Assembly (NCBI RefSeq): GCF_002095535.1
Contig: NZ_MLJI01000001.1
Location: forward strand, 2,841,832-2,905,831
Direction of reading: 5' to 3'
DNA: 64,000 nucleotides
DNA from: Pantoea cypripedii
GTDB taxonomy: Bacteria; Pseudomonadota; Gammaproteobacteria; Enterobacterales; Enterobacteriaceae
This document shows, piece by piece, positions 32,008 to 42,828 of this stretch. Below the pieces are notes generated by a model. It was not told the DNA's origin, ran no database searches, and saw nothing but the letters and a program-made list of their open reading frames with translations. Positions within the stretch are counted from its first letter, which is position 1, and each line of letters starts with the position of its first letter. A program made the translations under genes and the position numbers.

Positions 32008-33762
32008 ATGTCTTTCACCCTGCGCCCCTACCAGCAAGAAGCGGTTAACGCGACCGTTGCTCACTTCCGCCAGCATGCGACACCCGCAGTGATTGTGCTG
32101 CCCACCGGGGCAGGAAAAAGCCTGGTGATTGCCGAACTGGCCCGGCTGGCGCGTGGGCGCGTGCTGGTGCTGGCGCATGTCAAAGAACTGGTGGAGCAGA
32201 ACCACAGCAAATATCAGGCGTACGGACTGGAAGCCGATATCTTCGCCGCGGGATTACAAAGAAAACAAAGCGAACGCAAAGTGGTGTTTGGCAGCGTGCA
32301 GTCGGTGGCACGTAACCTCGATCGTTTCGACAGTGCCTTTTCGCTGGTGATCGTTGATGAATGCCACCGCATCAGTGACCAAAGCGAAAGCCAGTATCAG
32401 CAACTTTTCAGCCATCTGCGCCAGCATAATCCACAATTGCGGCTGCTGGGACTGACGGCGACCCCTTTCCGCCTGGGCAAAGGTTGGATCTATCAGTTTC
32501 ATTATCATGGAATGGTGCGCGGCGATGAAAAGGCGCTGTTTCGTGATTGCATCTATGAATTGCCGCTGCGCTATATGATCAAGCATGGCTTTCTGGTACC
32601 GCCAGAGCGGCTGGATATGCCGGTGGTGCAATACGATTTCAGCCGCCTGACCCCGCAAAACAACGGCCTGTTCAGCGAAGCCGACCTGAATCGCGAACTG
32701 AAACAGCAGCAGCGTGTTACGCCGCACATTATCAGCCAGATCGTGGAGTTTGCCGACGATCGCCGTGGCGTGATGATTTTTGCCGCCACCGTCGAGCACG
32801 CGCGTGAGGTATTAACGCTGTTGCCGGAAAATAGCGCCCTGGTTTCGGCTGAAACGGTGGTGAAAGAGCGCGACCGTGTCATTAACGCCTTTAAAGCACA
32901 GCAACTGAAGTTTCTGGTGAACGTTGCGGTGCTGACCACCGGTTTCGACGCTCCCCATGTCGATTTGATCGCCATTCTGCGCCCCACCGAATCGGTCAGC
33001 CTGTATCAACAAATTGTCGGACGTGGCCTGCGCCTTTCCCCCGGCAAAACCGACTGCCTGATCCTCGATTACGCCGGTAACCCGCACGATCTCTTCACGC
33101 CGGAAGTGGGGGCGCCCAAAGGAGCCAGCGACAATCAGCCAGTGCAGGTTTTTTGTCCCGCCTGCGGCTTCGCCAACACCTTCTGGGGCAAAGCCACGAC
33201 CGATGGCCATGTGATTGAGCATTTTGGCCGCCGTTGTCAGGGGGTGCTGGAAGACGACGACGGGCAGCGTGAGCAATGTGATTATCGCTTCCGCTTCAAA
33301 AGCTGCCCGGATTGCGGTGCCGAAAACGATATCGCGGCGCGCCGTTGTCACCAGTGCGACAAGGTGCTGGTGGACCCGGATGATATGCTGAAGGCCGCGC
33401 TGAAACTCAAAGATGCCCGTGTGCTACGCTGCGGCGGCATGACGCTGACGCAGGGACGTGATGAGAAAGGCGAATGGCTGAAGGCGACGTATTATGATGA
33501 GGATGGGCTGGACGTCAGCGAACGTTTTCGCCTGCACACGCCCGCGCAACGTAAGGCATTTGAACAACTGTTTATGCGCCCCCATCAGCGCGCACCGGGT
33601 GTGCCACTCGGATGGCAGACCGCCAGCGATGTGGTGGCCCTGCAACCGTTATTGCGCCATCCCGATTTTGTCGTAGCGCGTGCGAAGGGCCATTTCTGGC
33701 AAGTCCGCGAAAAGATATTTGATTATCAGGGCCGTTTTCGCCGGGCCAATGAGCTGCGTTGA
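32008..33762 (+). CDS. radD: RadD (YejH), superfamily 2 DNA repair ATPase
   Basis: A 584-aa helicase-like ATPase that interacts with RecA and SSB and helps resolve recombination intermediates. It has a Q-motif-like start (LRPYQQEAV), Walker A PTGAGKS (about 32-38), the DECH box [10 protein letters not shown], motif III LTATPFR and motif [14 protein letters not shown]. The C-terminal third has Cys pairs (CPACGF, CPDCG, CHQCD) forming zinc ribbons. It is divergent from rsuA and followed by rplY with its own promoter. Confidence 0.93.
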   Translation: MSFTLRPYQQEAVNATVAHFRQHATPAVIVLPTGAGKSLVIAELARLARGRVLVLAHVKELVEQNHSKYQAYGLEADIFAAGLQRKQSERKVVFGSVQSVARNLDRFDSAFSLVIVDECHRISDQSESQYQQLFSHLRQHNPQLRLLGLTATPFRLGKGWIYQFHYHGMVRGDEKALFRDCIYELPLRYMIKHGFLVPPERLDMPVVQYDFSRLTPQNNGLFSEADLNRELKQQQRVTPHIISQIVEFADDRRGVMIFAATVEHAREVLTLLPENSALVSAETVVKERDRVINAFKAQQLKFLVNVAVLTTGFDAPHVDLIAILRPTESVSLYQQIVGRGLRLSPGKTDCLILDYAGNPHDLFTPEVGAPKGASDNQPVQVFCPACGFANTFWGKATTDGHVIEHFGRRCQGVLEDDDGQREQCDYRFRFKSCPDCGAENDIAARRCHQCDKVLVDPDDMLKAALKLKDARVLRCGGMTLTQGRDEKGEWLKATYYDEDGLDVSERFRLHTPAQRKAFEQLFMRPHQRAPGVPLGWQTASDVVALQPLLRHPDFVVARAKGHFWQVREKIFDYQGRFRRANELR

Positions 33763-33775
33763 CCCACGGAATCAT

Positions 33776-33804
33776 TTGCCCGTGCGGCGCTTAGCGGCTA
33801 TAAT
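33776..33804 (+). promoter_or_regulatory. Sigma-70 promoter of rplY
   Basis: TTGCCC (33776-33781), a 17-bp spacer and a perfect TATAAT (33799-33804) followed by a GC-rich discriminator (GCCGCCCGC) fit a strong, growth-regulated promoter for the ribosomal protein gene about 90 bp downstream. Confidence 0.75.
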
Positions 33805-33892
33805 GCCGCCCGCTTTTGCATTCGCAATGGCGTTTGAATAATCGTTCTGTTGCTGGGTCGCCTGTAACAGGAATCAACGAAGAGATATTAAG

Positions 33893-34177
33893 ATGTTTAC
33901 TATCAACGCAGAAGTACGTAAAGAGCAGGGTAAGGGTGCGAGCCGCCGCCTGCGCCACGCTAACAAGTTCCCGGCCATCGTTTATGGCGGAACTGAAGCA
34001 CCGGTTTCTATCGAACTGGATCACGACTCAGTCATGAACATGCAGGCTAAAGAAGGTTTTTATACTGACGTTCTGACCATCGTTGCTGACGGTAAAGAAA
34101 TCAAAGTTAAAGTTCAGGCTGTACAGCGTCACCCGTTCAAGCCGAAACTGCACCACATCGACTTCGTTCGCGCTTAA
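33893..34177 (+). CDS. rplY: 50S ribosomal protein L25
   Basis: A 94-aa protein that binds 5S rRNA in the large subunit, of the short single-domain form used by gamma-proteobacteria. It begins [20 protein letters not shown] and ends [15 protein letters not shown], as in E. coli. A promoter lies upstream and a strong terminator downstream, so it is monocistronic. Confidence 0.97.
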   Translation: MFTINAEVRKEQGKGASRRLRHANKFPAIVYGGTEAPVSIELDHDSVMNMQAKEGFYTDVLTIVADGKEIKVKVQAVQRHPFKPKLHHIDFVRA

Positions 34178-34194
34178 TCGCCTGACGAGTTGAA

Positions 34195-34224
34195 GAAAAA
34201 ACGCCGCATCTGCGGCGTTTTTTT
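34195..34224. terminator. Bidirectional terminator between rplY and yejK
   Basis: An 8-bp core stem ACGCCGCA/TGCGGCGT, extended by A6 and T7 runs on either side, can stop transcription of rplY (plus) and yejK (minus). Confidence 0.93.
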
Positions 34225-34235
34225 ATGGGCGGAAA

Positions 34236-35240
34236 TCAGTTGCCGCCGGTGCGACGTTGCAGCTGGTCGCGCAGATTAGGCGGCGTGCCTTTGATAGTCA
34301 GCGTATCTGTCGTCGGATCCCAGAAAATGCGCTCGCCCAGCAGCATGGCATCGAAGTTCAGGGTTAACCCACCCCCGCTGCCAGCAAATTTAGTCAGCTG
34401 ACGTAAGGTGCTGCGATCGGCAGGAAAATGCTCTTCCAGCTCGTAGCCTTGCTCCTGGGTAAACGCCTGAAAAGTCTTTTCACCCAGTGGCGGCAGTTCA
34501 CTGGAAAGGTCTTCCAGTGCAATTTCCTCACCGGCCTGCAATTGATCGTTACAGTAACTGTAAACCTGCTGACGGTAATTCTGGCGTTCATTTTTATCCA
34601 GATTCGATTCCGCACAATAATCATCCACCGCCTGCAATAAGCCGCGGTTTTGTGCTTTGGTATCGAGGCCCACGCTGGCACCGAGGAAATCCATAAAGAA
34701 GTCAGCGACCTTACGCCCTACCCGTCCGCGCAAAAACGTCAGATAACGGGTCGATTCCGGATTCGTTTCCCATTCGGTGAGGTCAATGCGCGCGACGATA
34801 TCGGCATGATTAATATCGAGATAGTGGGTGCTGCTGATATCCAGTTCTTCGTTAACTCGCATGCTGGACAGGCTATTCAGCACCGCAACCAGCAGGTATT
34901 CAACCGCCAGATAACGATAATGGATAAACAGCACGATACCGCCTTCAGCAAAGGAATATTTGCCGAGTTCATCACGCAGACGCCCAGTAGCCGCCCGGCT
35001 AAAGGCGAGAAAGTCATCTTCCCCTTTGCGGCAATTACGCAGCGCAGCGGCCAGTTCGCTCTCCTCATCGAACAACCCATAGGCTTTGTTCTTGGCGCTG
35101 TACACCCGATGCAACTCTTCTGCCATCTCCTCTACCGCTTTGGTGGCAGGCAGCAGGGTATCACGCAGCACCAGCTCAAGCTGGTTCTCATCACGTTTCA
35201 CTAACTGATGCAGGGCAATCTGGTCGATATCCAGACTCAT
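34236..35240 (-). CDS. yejK: Nucleoid-associated protein YejK (NdpA)
   Basis: A 334-aa nucleoid-associated protein, colinear with E. coli YejK/NdpA (335 aa), with the conserved start [17 protein letters not shown] and end [16 protein letters not shown]. Reported roles include nucleoid binding and interaction with topoisomerases. The ATG at 35240 has AAGGAG 8 nt upstream; 13 upstream codons are open but not conserved. Divergent from yejL. Confidence 0.95.
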   Translation of the reverse strand: MSLDIDQIALHQLVKRDENQLELVLRDTLLPATKAVEEMAEELHRVYSAKNKAYGLFDEESELAAALRNCRKGEDDFLAFSRAATGRLRDELGKYSFAEGGIVLFIHYRYLAVEYLLVAVLNSLSSMRVNEELDISSTHYLDINHADIVARIDLTEWETNPESTRYLTFLRGRVGRKVADFFMDFLGASVGLDTKAQNRGLLQAVDDYCAESNLDKNERQNYRQQVYSYCNDQLQAGEEIALEDLSSELPPLGEKTFQAFTQEQGYELEEHFPADRSTLRQLTKFAGSGGGLTLNFDAMLLGERIFWDPTTDTLTIKGTPPNLRDQLQRRTGGN

Positions 35241-35398
35241 GATAGACTCTCCTTTAAGCTCAGGCGCGTATTCAAACACCGCACGCCGCTGCTTTCAACT
35301 CCATACACAACACGAACGTTTCGCGTTTGATAAAATTGCGGAAAAAATCGCGTTGTTACGGTAATATACCGCCTTTTGATACTTGATTAGTCGACGAT

Positions 35399-35626
35399 AT
35401 GCCACAATCATCCCGTTACAGTGACGAACGCGTGGAGAAACTCCTCGCGCAAATGGCGCAGATTCTTGAAAAAGACAAAGCGCCAACCGACCTTTCCCTG
35501 ATGGTACTGGGGAATATGGTAACCAATTTGATCAACACCAGCGTGTCTCCGGCACAGCGCCGCAGCCTGGCACGATCTTTTGCCGATGCGTTGCAAGCGT
35601 CGGTTCGCGATGACAACGCCCATTAA
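35399..35626 (+). CDS. yejL: YejL, DUF1414 family protein
   Basis: A 75-aa conserved helical protein of unknown function, same length as E. coli YejL. It is upstream of yejM by 22 bp on the same strand and probably co-transcribed with it. No motif beyond the family signature ([11 protein letters not shown]) is visible. Confidence 0.92.
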   Translation: MPQSSRYSDERVEKLLAQMAQILEKDKAPTDLSLMVLGNMVTNLINTSVSPAQRRSLARSFADALQASVRDDNAH

Positions 35627-35648
35627 TTTGCAGATTTGACCTTATAAT

Positions 35649-37404
35649 ATGGTAACCAACCGGCAGCGCTACCGTGACAAAGTCTCCCAGATGATCAGCT
35701 GGGGGCATTGGTTTGCCCTGTTTAATATTCTGTTCGCGTTAGTTTTAGGCAGCCGCTACCTGTTAGTTTCCGACTGGCCAGCGTCGCTGGCTGGTCGTAT
35801 CTATGCCTATACCAGCTGGATTGGCCACTTTAGCTTTCTGGTGTTTTCCGTTTATCTGCTGGTGATCTTCCCGCTCACCTTTGTGGTGATGTCACAGCGA
35901 TTGCTCAGGTTCCTTTCAGCGATCATCGCCACCGCAGGGCTGACGCTGATTATGGTCGACAGTGCGGTATTCAACCGCTTCCATCTCCATCTCAACCCGG
36001 TGGTGTGGGAGCTGGTGATAAACCCCGACCAAAGTGAGATGGCGCGCGACTGGCAGCTGATGTTTATCAGTGTGCCGGTTGATTTTTCTGGTTCAGATGC
36101 TGTTTGCCACCTGGAGCTGGCAGAAGCTGCGCAGCCTCAACCGTCGTTCGTTTGGCAAACCGCTGGCAGCGCTGTTTATCTGTGCGTTCTTCGCCAGCCA
36201 TCTGCTGTATATCTGGGCTGATGCCAACTTCTATCGCCCGATCACGATGCAGCGCGCTAACCTGCCACTTTCCTATCCGATGACGGCGCGACGTTTCCTT
36301 GAGCGTCACGGTCTGCTGGACGCGCAGGCGTATCAGCAGCGTCTGGTGCAGCAAGGCGATCCGGAAGCGTTATCGGTACAATATCCGTTAAGCGATATCA
36401 CCTTCCGCGATGGTGGTACACGTCATAATTTGCTGGTGCTGACGGTGGATGGCCTGAATAACGCCAACGTGGAAAAAGCGTTACCGTCGCTGAATCAGTT
36501 CGCCACTGACAACGTGCGCTTCACCCAGCACTACAGCGCCGGAAACCAGCCTGAAAAAGGCTTGTTTGGTCTGTTCTACGGCATCTCATCAAGCTATATG
36601 GATGGGGTGCTGGCAGCACGTACGCCTTCCACGTTACTCAGCGCGCTGAACAGCCAGGGTTATCAGTTCGGGTTGTTCTCCTCCGATGGCTTTAATCAGC
36701 CGTTATATCGTCAGGCACTGCTGGCGGATTACTCCCTGCCCGCTATGGACAGCCAGCCGAATAGCGCGACCGTCGCCCAATGGCAAAACTGGCTCAACGG
36801 GCAGAAGGACAACAGCACCCCCTGGTTCTCCTGGGTGGCACTGAATGGTGTCACCGTCACTGGCGACAGCCTGAAAGCGCAACAGCGTAGCTATTTACGT
36901 CAGGCTGCGGGTGTTGACGCGCAAATCGCCGCCGTACTGCAAACCCTGCAACAGCGCGATTTACTGAAGAATACCGTGGTGGTGATTACCGCTCAGCGCG
37001 CCATTGCGCTGGATGGTGATGACAACAATCCGGGCAACCGCGCGACCCTGCAGGTGCCGCTGGTGGTGCACTGGCCGAATACGCCAGCGCAGACTATCGA
37101 TCGCCTCACCGATCAACAGGATGTGATGGCGACCTTGATGCAACGTCTGCTGCATGTGCGGACTAACCCGGTTAACTATTCTCAGGGTGAAGATCTGTTC
37201 GCCGCTCAGCGCAGCCATAATTGGGTAGCGAGCAGCGAAGATGGCAGGCTGGTGGTGACCACACCGGACATGACTCTGGTGCTGAACAACAATGGCAGCT
37301 ACCGTGCTTATGATGCCCAGGGTAAAGCGCTGAAGGATCATAAGCCGCAGCTGGCGTTGTTGTTGCAGGTCCTGACGGAAGAGAAGCGCTTCATCGCAAA
37401 CTGA
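35649..37404 (+). pseudogene. yejM: yejM (pbgA/lapC) with a single-base insertion
   Basis: Homolog of the inner-membrane protein YejM, which senses periplasmic lipid A and controls LpxC turnover through LapB. Reading from the ATG at 35649, five membrane helices are followed by a sulfatase-like periplasmic domain. After residue 144 (FISVPV) the frame shifts by +1 at about 36080-36081: GTT then GAT, where the family needs GTT-ATT. The alternative frame resumes IFLVQMLFATWSWQKL without loss and runs to the conserved end ([11 protein letters not shown]) at 37404. Corrected, the product is 584 aa (E. coli 586). The N-terminal membrane domain is essential in E. coli and the shift falls inside it, so a sequence error or recoding is as likely as true inactivation. 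Confidence 0.85.
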
Positions 37405-37435
37405 TTAAATATGAGGCAGTTAAACCGCTCGCATC

Positions 37436-37463
37436 TTGCAATCGTGCGCGGAAACGGTAGTAT
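37436..37463 (+). promoter_or_regulatory. Promoter of tRNA-Pro
   Basis: TTGCAA (37436-37441), a 16-bp spacer and TAGTAT (37458-37463) followed by a GC-rich discriminator, about 13 bp before the mature tRNA. This arrangement is typical of stringently controlled tRNA promoters. Confidence 0.6.
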
Positions 37464-37476
37464 ATGCCTCCACGTT

Positions 37477-37553
37477 CGGCACGTAGCGCAGCCTGGTAGC
37501 GCACTGTCATGGGGTGTCAGGGGTCGGAGGTTCAAATCCTCTCGTGCCGACCA
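37477..37553 (+). tRNA. proL: tRNA-Pro (anticodon GGG)
   Basis: A 77-nt cloverleaf with an encoded CCA end. The acceptor stem is CGGCACG/CGTGCCG, the T arm GGAGG-TTCAAAT-CCTCT is canonical, and the anticodon stem CTGTC/GTCAG encloses loop ATGGGGT with anticodon GGG. It matches E. coli proL, and even the stem change is compensatory. It lies after yejM as in E. coli and marks the left edge of an accessory region. Confidence 0.97.
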
Positions 37554-37569
37554 AAATTCCCAAAAAAAA

Positions 37570-37595
37570 AGCAGCCTCTTACGGCTGCTTTTTTA
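37570..37595 (+). terminator. Terminator of tRNA-Pro
   Basis: AGCAGCC/GGCTGCT stem (7 bp) with a 6-nt loop, preceded by an A-run and followed by a T-run, 16 bp after the tRNA. Confidence 0.92.
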
Positions 37596-37699
37596 TTGCC
37601 TGAATATCGGGATGGCAACATCGTGGTCCAGCATGCTAACCTTTACGCCCCCAATTACCCTGCCATGCGTTGACCAGGATATACGAAGAAGAACAGGAC

Positions 37700-39126
37700 A
37701 TGATTAATACTTCAAGCGCAAACCATAATATTAAATTCTATGCCTTAATCGCCTTTTTCATATTAATAGGCTACAGCCCGATATACCTCTCAAATTATGC
37801 TTTTTCTGATGACTGGTTTTACGTATATGCATCAAATACGGACCCCAATAGCATATTAAAGTGGGATGTTTTATCTGGCAGGCCATTGTATGGTTCTTTT
37901 CGTTATCTTTTTTCATTTTTTATTAACGATGTTAATAGCCTTATCGTTCTGAGAGTATTTTCACTCCTGTCACTGATTGCTCTGGGATGTTACCTTTATT
38001 CTTTCACCAGCAAACGTCAGATTCTTGAGAATAACCTGCAACGCTTCACTTTCAGTACGATGTTATGCCTGCTGCCTTCGTTTCAGGTATACACGGCATG
38101 GTCGGTATGTTTCCCTTACGTACTTTCCGTCATTTTTCTGGTCTGAGTTATACCTGCCTCACCAGCCATAGAACATCATTAAGCAGATTATTATTATCAG
38201 CGATCTTTATTGCGGCTTCTTTTGCCATTTATCAGCCTGCTGGCATGAGTTTTTTATTCTTTGCGATGATTGACCTTTGTCTGTCAAAGCGAGAGATTGA
38301 TCGCAAGATTATCATCAGGACGATATTAATGTTAGGCTTGGGTATGTTCAGCGCACTGCTGTTTGCCAAAGCGCTGCCGTACTGGCTTTATCATGAGACG
38401 CTGGGCAGAACCAATGTCACGCTGGAGTTGGGAACGAAATTATGGTGGTTTATCAGAGAGCCGCTAAAAAATGCCATTGCCAATTATGACTTAGGCAGAA
38501 CGCTATTTTCTGTGATCCTCTCACTCATCATTATAGGTATCGGCATCGCTGCCATGAAAAAACAGGGCAGAAATAAACCTTATTTGTTTATCTTTTTCGT
38601 GCTTGCATCCGGATTGCCAAACTTACTGGTCAGTGAGAGCTGGGCAGCGTATCGCACCATCGTCGCCATTGCATTGATTACCACTGCAGCATTCATCTTT
38701 GGTCTATTGACGATTTTTAAGAACATCAGATATCCGCAGATACCTTATGTTATTTTTATCTTACTGACGGTATTTGTTAGCACCCAGAATATCCGCAATG
38801 GATTTTCACTACCTCAGCAGGAAGAATATCGCCTGTTCAACGCGGAAGTCCTGAGATCAGTTCCTGCAGAATTCAACGGCGGTTTGTATTACAACATCAA
38901 CTCCGATAATTTACCGAGAGTTGCAAAATCCACTAAATATGATGAGTTCGGTGCCCTTTCATTAGGCATGCCCTGGGCATTTGCGGGCATGGCGTATTCA
39001 GTCAGAAAAGAGCACGCGATGAATTATGTCATTCCAGCAGCGCCGGTGATTAGCCTCAACAACACTTGTACTGAGCATTGTCTGGTGATCAATGCCAGCG
39101 CTGTGCTAAATCAGGGTGTGAAATAA
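37700..39126 (+). pseudogene. Membrane glycosyltransferase-like gene (GtrII/GT-C-like), frameshifted
   Basis: Two overlapping frames together encode one multi-helix membrane protein of about 475 aa. The first part (37700 to about 38145) has an acidic pair in the first outer loop (AFSDDWFYV) and a SGRPLYG segment; both suit GT-C type glucosyltransferases that act on lipid-linked sugars. The frame breaks at CATTTTTCTGG (38131-38141): a -1 shift after PYVLSVIF leads to SGLSYTCL and ten or so further helices to 39126. The start ATG at 37700 has AGGA upstream. It is AT-rich with unusual codons, beside a tRNA gene, which suggests acquisition. No gtrA/gtrB partners are adjacent. The family assignment is tentative. 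Confidence 0.6.
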
Positions 39127-39160
39127 GTCATTAGCCTTAAATCAAATTTCGCTATTTTAT

Positions 39161-39191
39161 ACCACCACCAGGATATCACCCTGGTGGTGGT
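39161..39191. repeat. Perfect 12-bp inverted repeat between convergent genes
   Basis: ACCACCACCAGG (39161-39172) and its exact complement (39180-39191) flank a 7-nt loop in the 96-bp gap between the glycosyltransferase-like gene and the GH127 gene. The stem is very stable, but there is no T-run on either side. It may act as a terminator or transcript-end hairpin for both convergent genes. Confidence 0.6.
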
Positions 39192-39222
39192 CTTGCTCCA
39201 GTTCAGTGCTACAAATCAACCA

Positions 39223-41178
39223 TCACCCTTCATTCACCCAAATCCGCATCTCCCCTGCTCCACGATTCGCCCAGCTAAACCACGGAATAAACGTTAAGGT
39301 CTGAGTTTGTCGGGCGGTGGGCGCACGATCATAATGCCAGAGCAATTGCTGCTCAGGGTCATGGGAAGCTTGCATGCTGCCCTCGGCCTGAATGAGCACC
39401 TTACGCGCGAACAACCCTTTACCCTCGAAAGTGGTAAAGGTGGCGGAGTCAGACAACCACAGGTTATGCAGTTGCTCGCCGTTATCCGCCTGTTCCAGAC
39501 AATACACCAGCGGACCGCGTTGAATCGCCACTTTGCCAGCGACGTGACGTACCAGCGGATTGCCATACACACGACGTACCGGCATGGGCAGCGTCAGCGT
39601 CAGGGTGTCGCCTTCCACCCAGAGCCGATTGATATGCAGATAACCTTTGCGGATGTCATGCGCTACCGCCACACCATTAAGCGCCACCTGTGGCGCATCG
39701 CACCAGTCAGGTAAACGCAACGCCAGCGTATGCCGCACCGGCTGCGCTGAATCGATGGCGATGGTCACTTTTTCCTGCCACGGGAAGTTGCCGCTGATTC
39801 GCAGGCGAAGCGTTTGCTCGCCCACCGGCACTTCCACGCTATTGCCGACATAAAGATTGATGTAAAGCGCATCCTCGCGCGGTGTATAGATATAGTGCCC
39901 CAGCGAGGTCAGCACACGGGCGATATTCGGTGGACAGCAGGCGCAGCCGAACCACCGCTGGCGTACCGGTTTAACATGATCGTAGATATGGTTAAAACTG
40001 AGGGTTTTAGGATGTACTTCCAGCGGATTGACGTAAAAGAAATGTTTGCCATCCAGCGCCATCCCTCCCAGCACGGTGTTATATAACGCGCGCTCCATCA
40101 CATCGGCGTACTGGCTGTCAGCTTCCATCTCCAGCATCCGCCGGGCAAACATCATCAGGCCAATTGAGGCGCAGCTTTCGGCATAGACGCTGTCATTGGG
40201 TAAATCGTAATCGCTGCTGAAGGCCTCCCCGCTGCTTTGCGAGCCAATGCCACCGGTGATATACAGCTGGCGCTGCGCCATGTTATGCCACAGACGCAGG
40301 CAATCCTGCCGCTTTGCTTCGTCCTGACTGAGTCTTGCCAGATGTGCCACGCCAGTCATCAGGTAGACAAAGCGTACGGCGTGACCAATCGCCGTCTGTT
40401 GTTCTGCGATGGGTTGATGGGCCTGACTGTAGGCCTTATCTTTGACCATCCATGCCGGGCCGTAAGTATTCCAGTAGGATGTTTCGCCCCGCTTTTGATA
40501 CTCAATATCGTAGAAATGCGGCTGGGTGCCGCGCTGTTCGACAAAGTAGTTCACCAGTGTCATATAGCGCGGTTCCTGGGTTACCTCATGCAAACGCATC
40601 AGCGCCAGTTCAATTTCCGGATGTCCCGGATAGCCATGCAGCTGTGTGTCCCCCGGACCAAAGACGCTATCAATATGATCCGCAAGTTTGCAGACCACCT
40701 CCAGCAAGCGGCGTTTGCCGGTGGCCTGAAAGAAAGCCACACCGGCTTCAATCATATGTCCGGCGCAGTAAAGTTCATGGCATTCGGCGAGATTGGTCCA
40801 GCGATCCGCTGGCGCTTTGACCGTGAAATAGGTGTTGAGATAGCCATCGTCACACTGGGCCGCTGCCACCAGTTCAATCACCTCATCTGCGGTTTTCTCC
40901 AGCTCCGCGTCGGGTTTCTGACACAGCGACCAGGCGACAGCTTCCAGCCATTTCGCCACGTCACTGTCCTGGAACACCATGCCGTAAAACTCCCCTTGTT
41001 GCAGGCCCGCGGCGATACGGAAATTTTCGATGGCATGGCTGGGATCGGCTTCCGCGATGCGGTCATTGAGCGCATCCCACTGATAAGGGATCACGACATC
41101 GCGCACCAGTTGCTGGTACTGACCGAGGAACGGGTCGCTGATTTTAAGCTTATGCAGGTTAATTTCCATCACAGACAT
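39223..41178 (-). CDS. GH127 beta-L-arabinofuranosidase-like glycoside hydrolase
   Basis: A 651-aa cytosolic protein (no signal peptide) of glycoside hydrolase family 127. The catalytic zinc site of the Bifidobacterium enzyme (Glu338, Cys340, Cys417, Cys418) has clear counterparts: Glu334-Cys336 in YAESCAS and Cys414-Cys415 in GCACCPPN. It should release L-arabinofuranose from beta-linked arabinosides, such as those on plant hydroxyproline-rich glycoproteins. The ATG at 41178 follows AAGGAG by 7-8 nt. It begins 10 nt after a GPH sugar symporter gene and forms an operon with it. Confidence 0.9.
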   Translation of the reverse strand: MSVMEINLHKLKISDPFLGQYQQLVRDVVIPYQWDALNDRIAEADPSHAIENFRIAAGLQQGEFYGMVFQDSDVAKWLEAVAWSLCQKPDAELEKTADEVIELVAAAQCDDGYLNTYFTVKAPADRWTNLAECHELYCAGHMIEAGVAFFQATGKRRLLEVVCKLADHIDSVFGPGDTQLHGYPGHPEIELALMRLHEVTQEPRYMTLVNYFVEQRGTQPHFYDIEYQKRGETSYWNTYGPAWMVKDKAYSQAHQPIAEQQTAIGHAVRFVYLMTGVAHLARLSQDEAKRQDCLRLWHNMAQRQLYITGGIGSQSSGEAFSSDYDLPNDSVYAESCASIGLMMFARRMLEMEADSQYADVMERALYNTVLGGMALDGKHFFYVNPLEVHPKTLSFNHIYDHVKPVRQRWFGCACCPPNIARVLTSLGHYIYTPREDALYINLYVGNSVEVPVGEQTLRLRISGNFPWQEKVTIAIDSAQPVRHTLALRLPDWCDAPQVALNGVAVAHDIRKGYLHINRLWVEGDTLTLTLPMPVRRVYGNPLVRHVAGKVAIQRGPLVYCLEQADNGEQLHNLWLSDSATFTTFEGKGLFARKVLIQAEGSMQASHDPEQQLLWHYDRAPTARQTQTLTFIPWFSWANRGAGEMRIWVNEG

Positions 41179-41188
41179 TATGATCTCC

Positions 41189-42589
41189 TTAAGACTGAAC
41201 ATGGCGGACATGCAGGTCACTGGCAATGCGCGCCATCATCGGATTATTGAGCTTGCAGGCACGAATGCTGAACGCCAGCAGCAGGTGAAATAAGGCGGGG
41301 AGCAAGGTTTCCATGATGGTAATCCCCTGCAATGAAGCGGCGGTTTGATTACCGGCACCCGGCTGATAGGCCACGAAGATAAACACCAGGCTGATGATCC
41401 CGGCGCTGGAAGCCCAGGCGAGTTTGATGCAGAACAGGTTGAAGGCAAAGTTCATCCCCGACGAGCGCACGCCGGTTTTCCACTCACCGTAATCATCGGC
41501 AAACGCCATCAGCGCAAAATGCAGCGGCAGCGTAAAACCGAGGATAATGCCGTTACCAAGGATTACCGCCAGCCACAGCGTCTGCCACGCCGCGCCAGTG
41601 GGCAGCAACCACATCAAAACCGCCAGGGCCGCCAGCACAATATTGGTGCGATAGTAAAGTTTGACGGTATCGATGCGTTTTGACAGCGGGCTGACGATTA
41701 CTGAGCCAAGAATCGAGGCAAAGGTCACCATGGTGAAAAATAGCGAGGTATAGGCAGTGCTGCCCTTCAGCACATAGGTGATGAAGTACATATAACCACC
41801 ACCACGGATGTTAAACACGTTAATCAGCAGGAAGGACATCAGCAACATCAGCAACAGTTGGTCATTGCGGCGTAACCCGGCCAGATGTTGCCGCAGGGTA
41901 AATTTGCCCATGCTGTCCAGCGGTACGCGCTCGCGCACCCAGAAGAAGCAACAAAGAAACATCACTACCGCCACGGTGCACAGCAGCCCAACGCCAGCCT
42001 GATAGCCGAGTGCGGCATTGCCTTTACCCAGCGCCGACACCAGCCACGGCAGGCCGACGGAGACCAGAAACCCCGCCACGCCACACAACACAAAACGCCA
42101 TGACTGGCAGGAAAGCACTTCCGTATGGCGGGTAGTCATGGTGTTGATCAGCGCACAGTAAGGCACGTTAATCGCCGTGTAGCTGATCGAGAGCAGCAAA
42201 TAAGTCCCGAAAGCCCAGGCGATTTTCATGTTCATGCTGACATCAGGGACGGTAAAGGTCAGTACGCCAATAATGCCAATCGGCACCGCAACCCACAGCT
42301 GCCAGGGGCGGAAACGTCCCCAGCGGCTCTGGGTGCGGTCGGCGATGATCCCCATGATCGGATCGGATACCGCATCAAACACGCGCAGAGCAATAAACAA
42401 GGTTCCGACCAGTGCCGGAGTCAGGCCAAAGACATCGGTATAGAAAAACGTGAGAAAATTCATAATCAGGCAGGTGATCACCGTGCCACCGGCGTCCCCC
42501 AGCCCATAACCGATTTTCTCGCGCATCGACAGCACATCGCTGGTGGCCTGCTGCGTCAGCTCGGTTTGCGTAATCGGGGTAGAAGTCAT
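41189..42589 (-). CDS. GPH-family sugar:cation symporter
   Basis: A 466-aa MFS-type transporter of the glycoside-pentoside-hexuronide family (MelB/XylP/YicJ group), with twelve helices. The N-terminal [15 protein letters not shown] and the loop [17 protein letters not shown] are characteristic. It probably imports the arabinoside cleaved by the GH127 enzyme encoded 10 nt downstream. The ATG at 42589 has GAGGAG 6 nt upstream; an open extension of 24 codons is not conserved. An AraC-type gene is divergent, 239 bp away. Confidence 0.88.
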   Translation of the reverse strand: MTSTPITQTELTQQATSDVLSMREKIGYGLGDAGGTVITCLIMNFLTFFYTDVFGLTPALVGTLFIALRVFDAVSDPIMGIIADRTQSRWGRFRPWQLWVAVPIGIIGVLTFTVPDVSMNMKIAWAFGTYLLLSISYTAINVPYCALINTMTTRHTEVLSCQSWRFVLCGVAGFLVSVGLPWLVSALGKGNAALGYQAGVGLLCTVAVVMFLCCFFWVRERVPLDSMGKFTLRQHLAGLRRNDQLLLMLLMSFLLINVFNIRGGGYMYFITYVLKGSTAYTSLFFTMVTFASILGSVIVSPLSKRIDTVKLYYRTNIVLAALAVLMWLLPTGAAWQTLWLAVILGNGIILGFTLPLHFALMAFADDYGEWKTGVRSSGMNFAFNLFCIKLAWASSAGIISLVFIFVAYQPGAGNQTAASLQGITIMETLLPALFHLLLAFSIRACKLNNPMMARIASDLHVRHVQS

Positions 42590-42828
42590 CGAAAACTCCT
42601 CGTCAGGGTCAGAGTACATTACCCGCATCATGGCGGGCTTATTGGTAGGTACCTGACTCATTCTGCCTGCAATCTGGCAACCAACAAGGGAACGGAAAAG
42701 TATAAAAACAGGGTAATTCCGACCTGATTTCTGAAATGTGAACTGGATCGGGCATCACCTCACTTTATGATGAATAATCAGACACAAAGTGATTTTATGG
42801 TCGCCAAAAAGCAGGAAATTGAATATCG

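Noticed and set aside
40237..41250. 337-codon open frame on the plus strand, opposite the GH127 gene
   Set aside because: Antisense of a gene with intact catalytic residues; no ribosome binding site and no recognisable domain.
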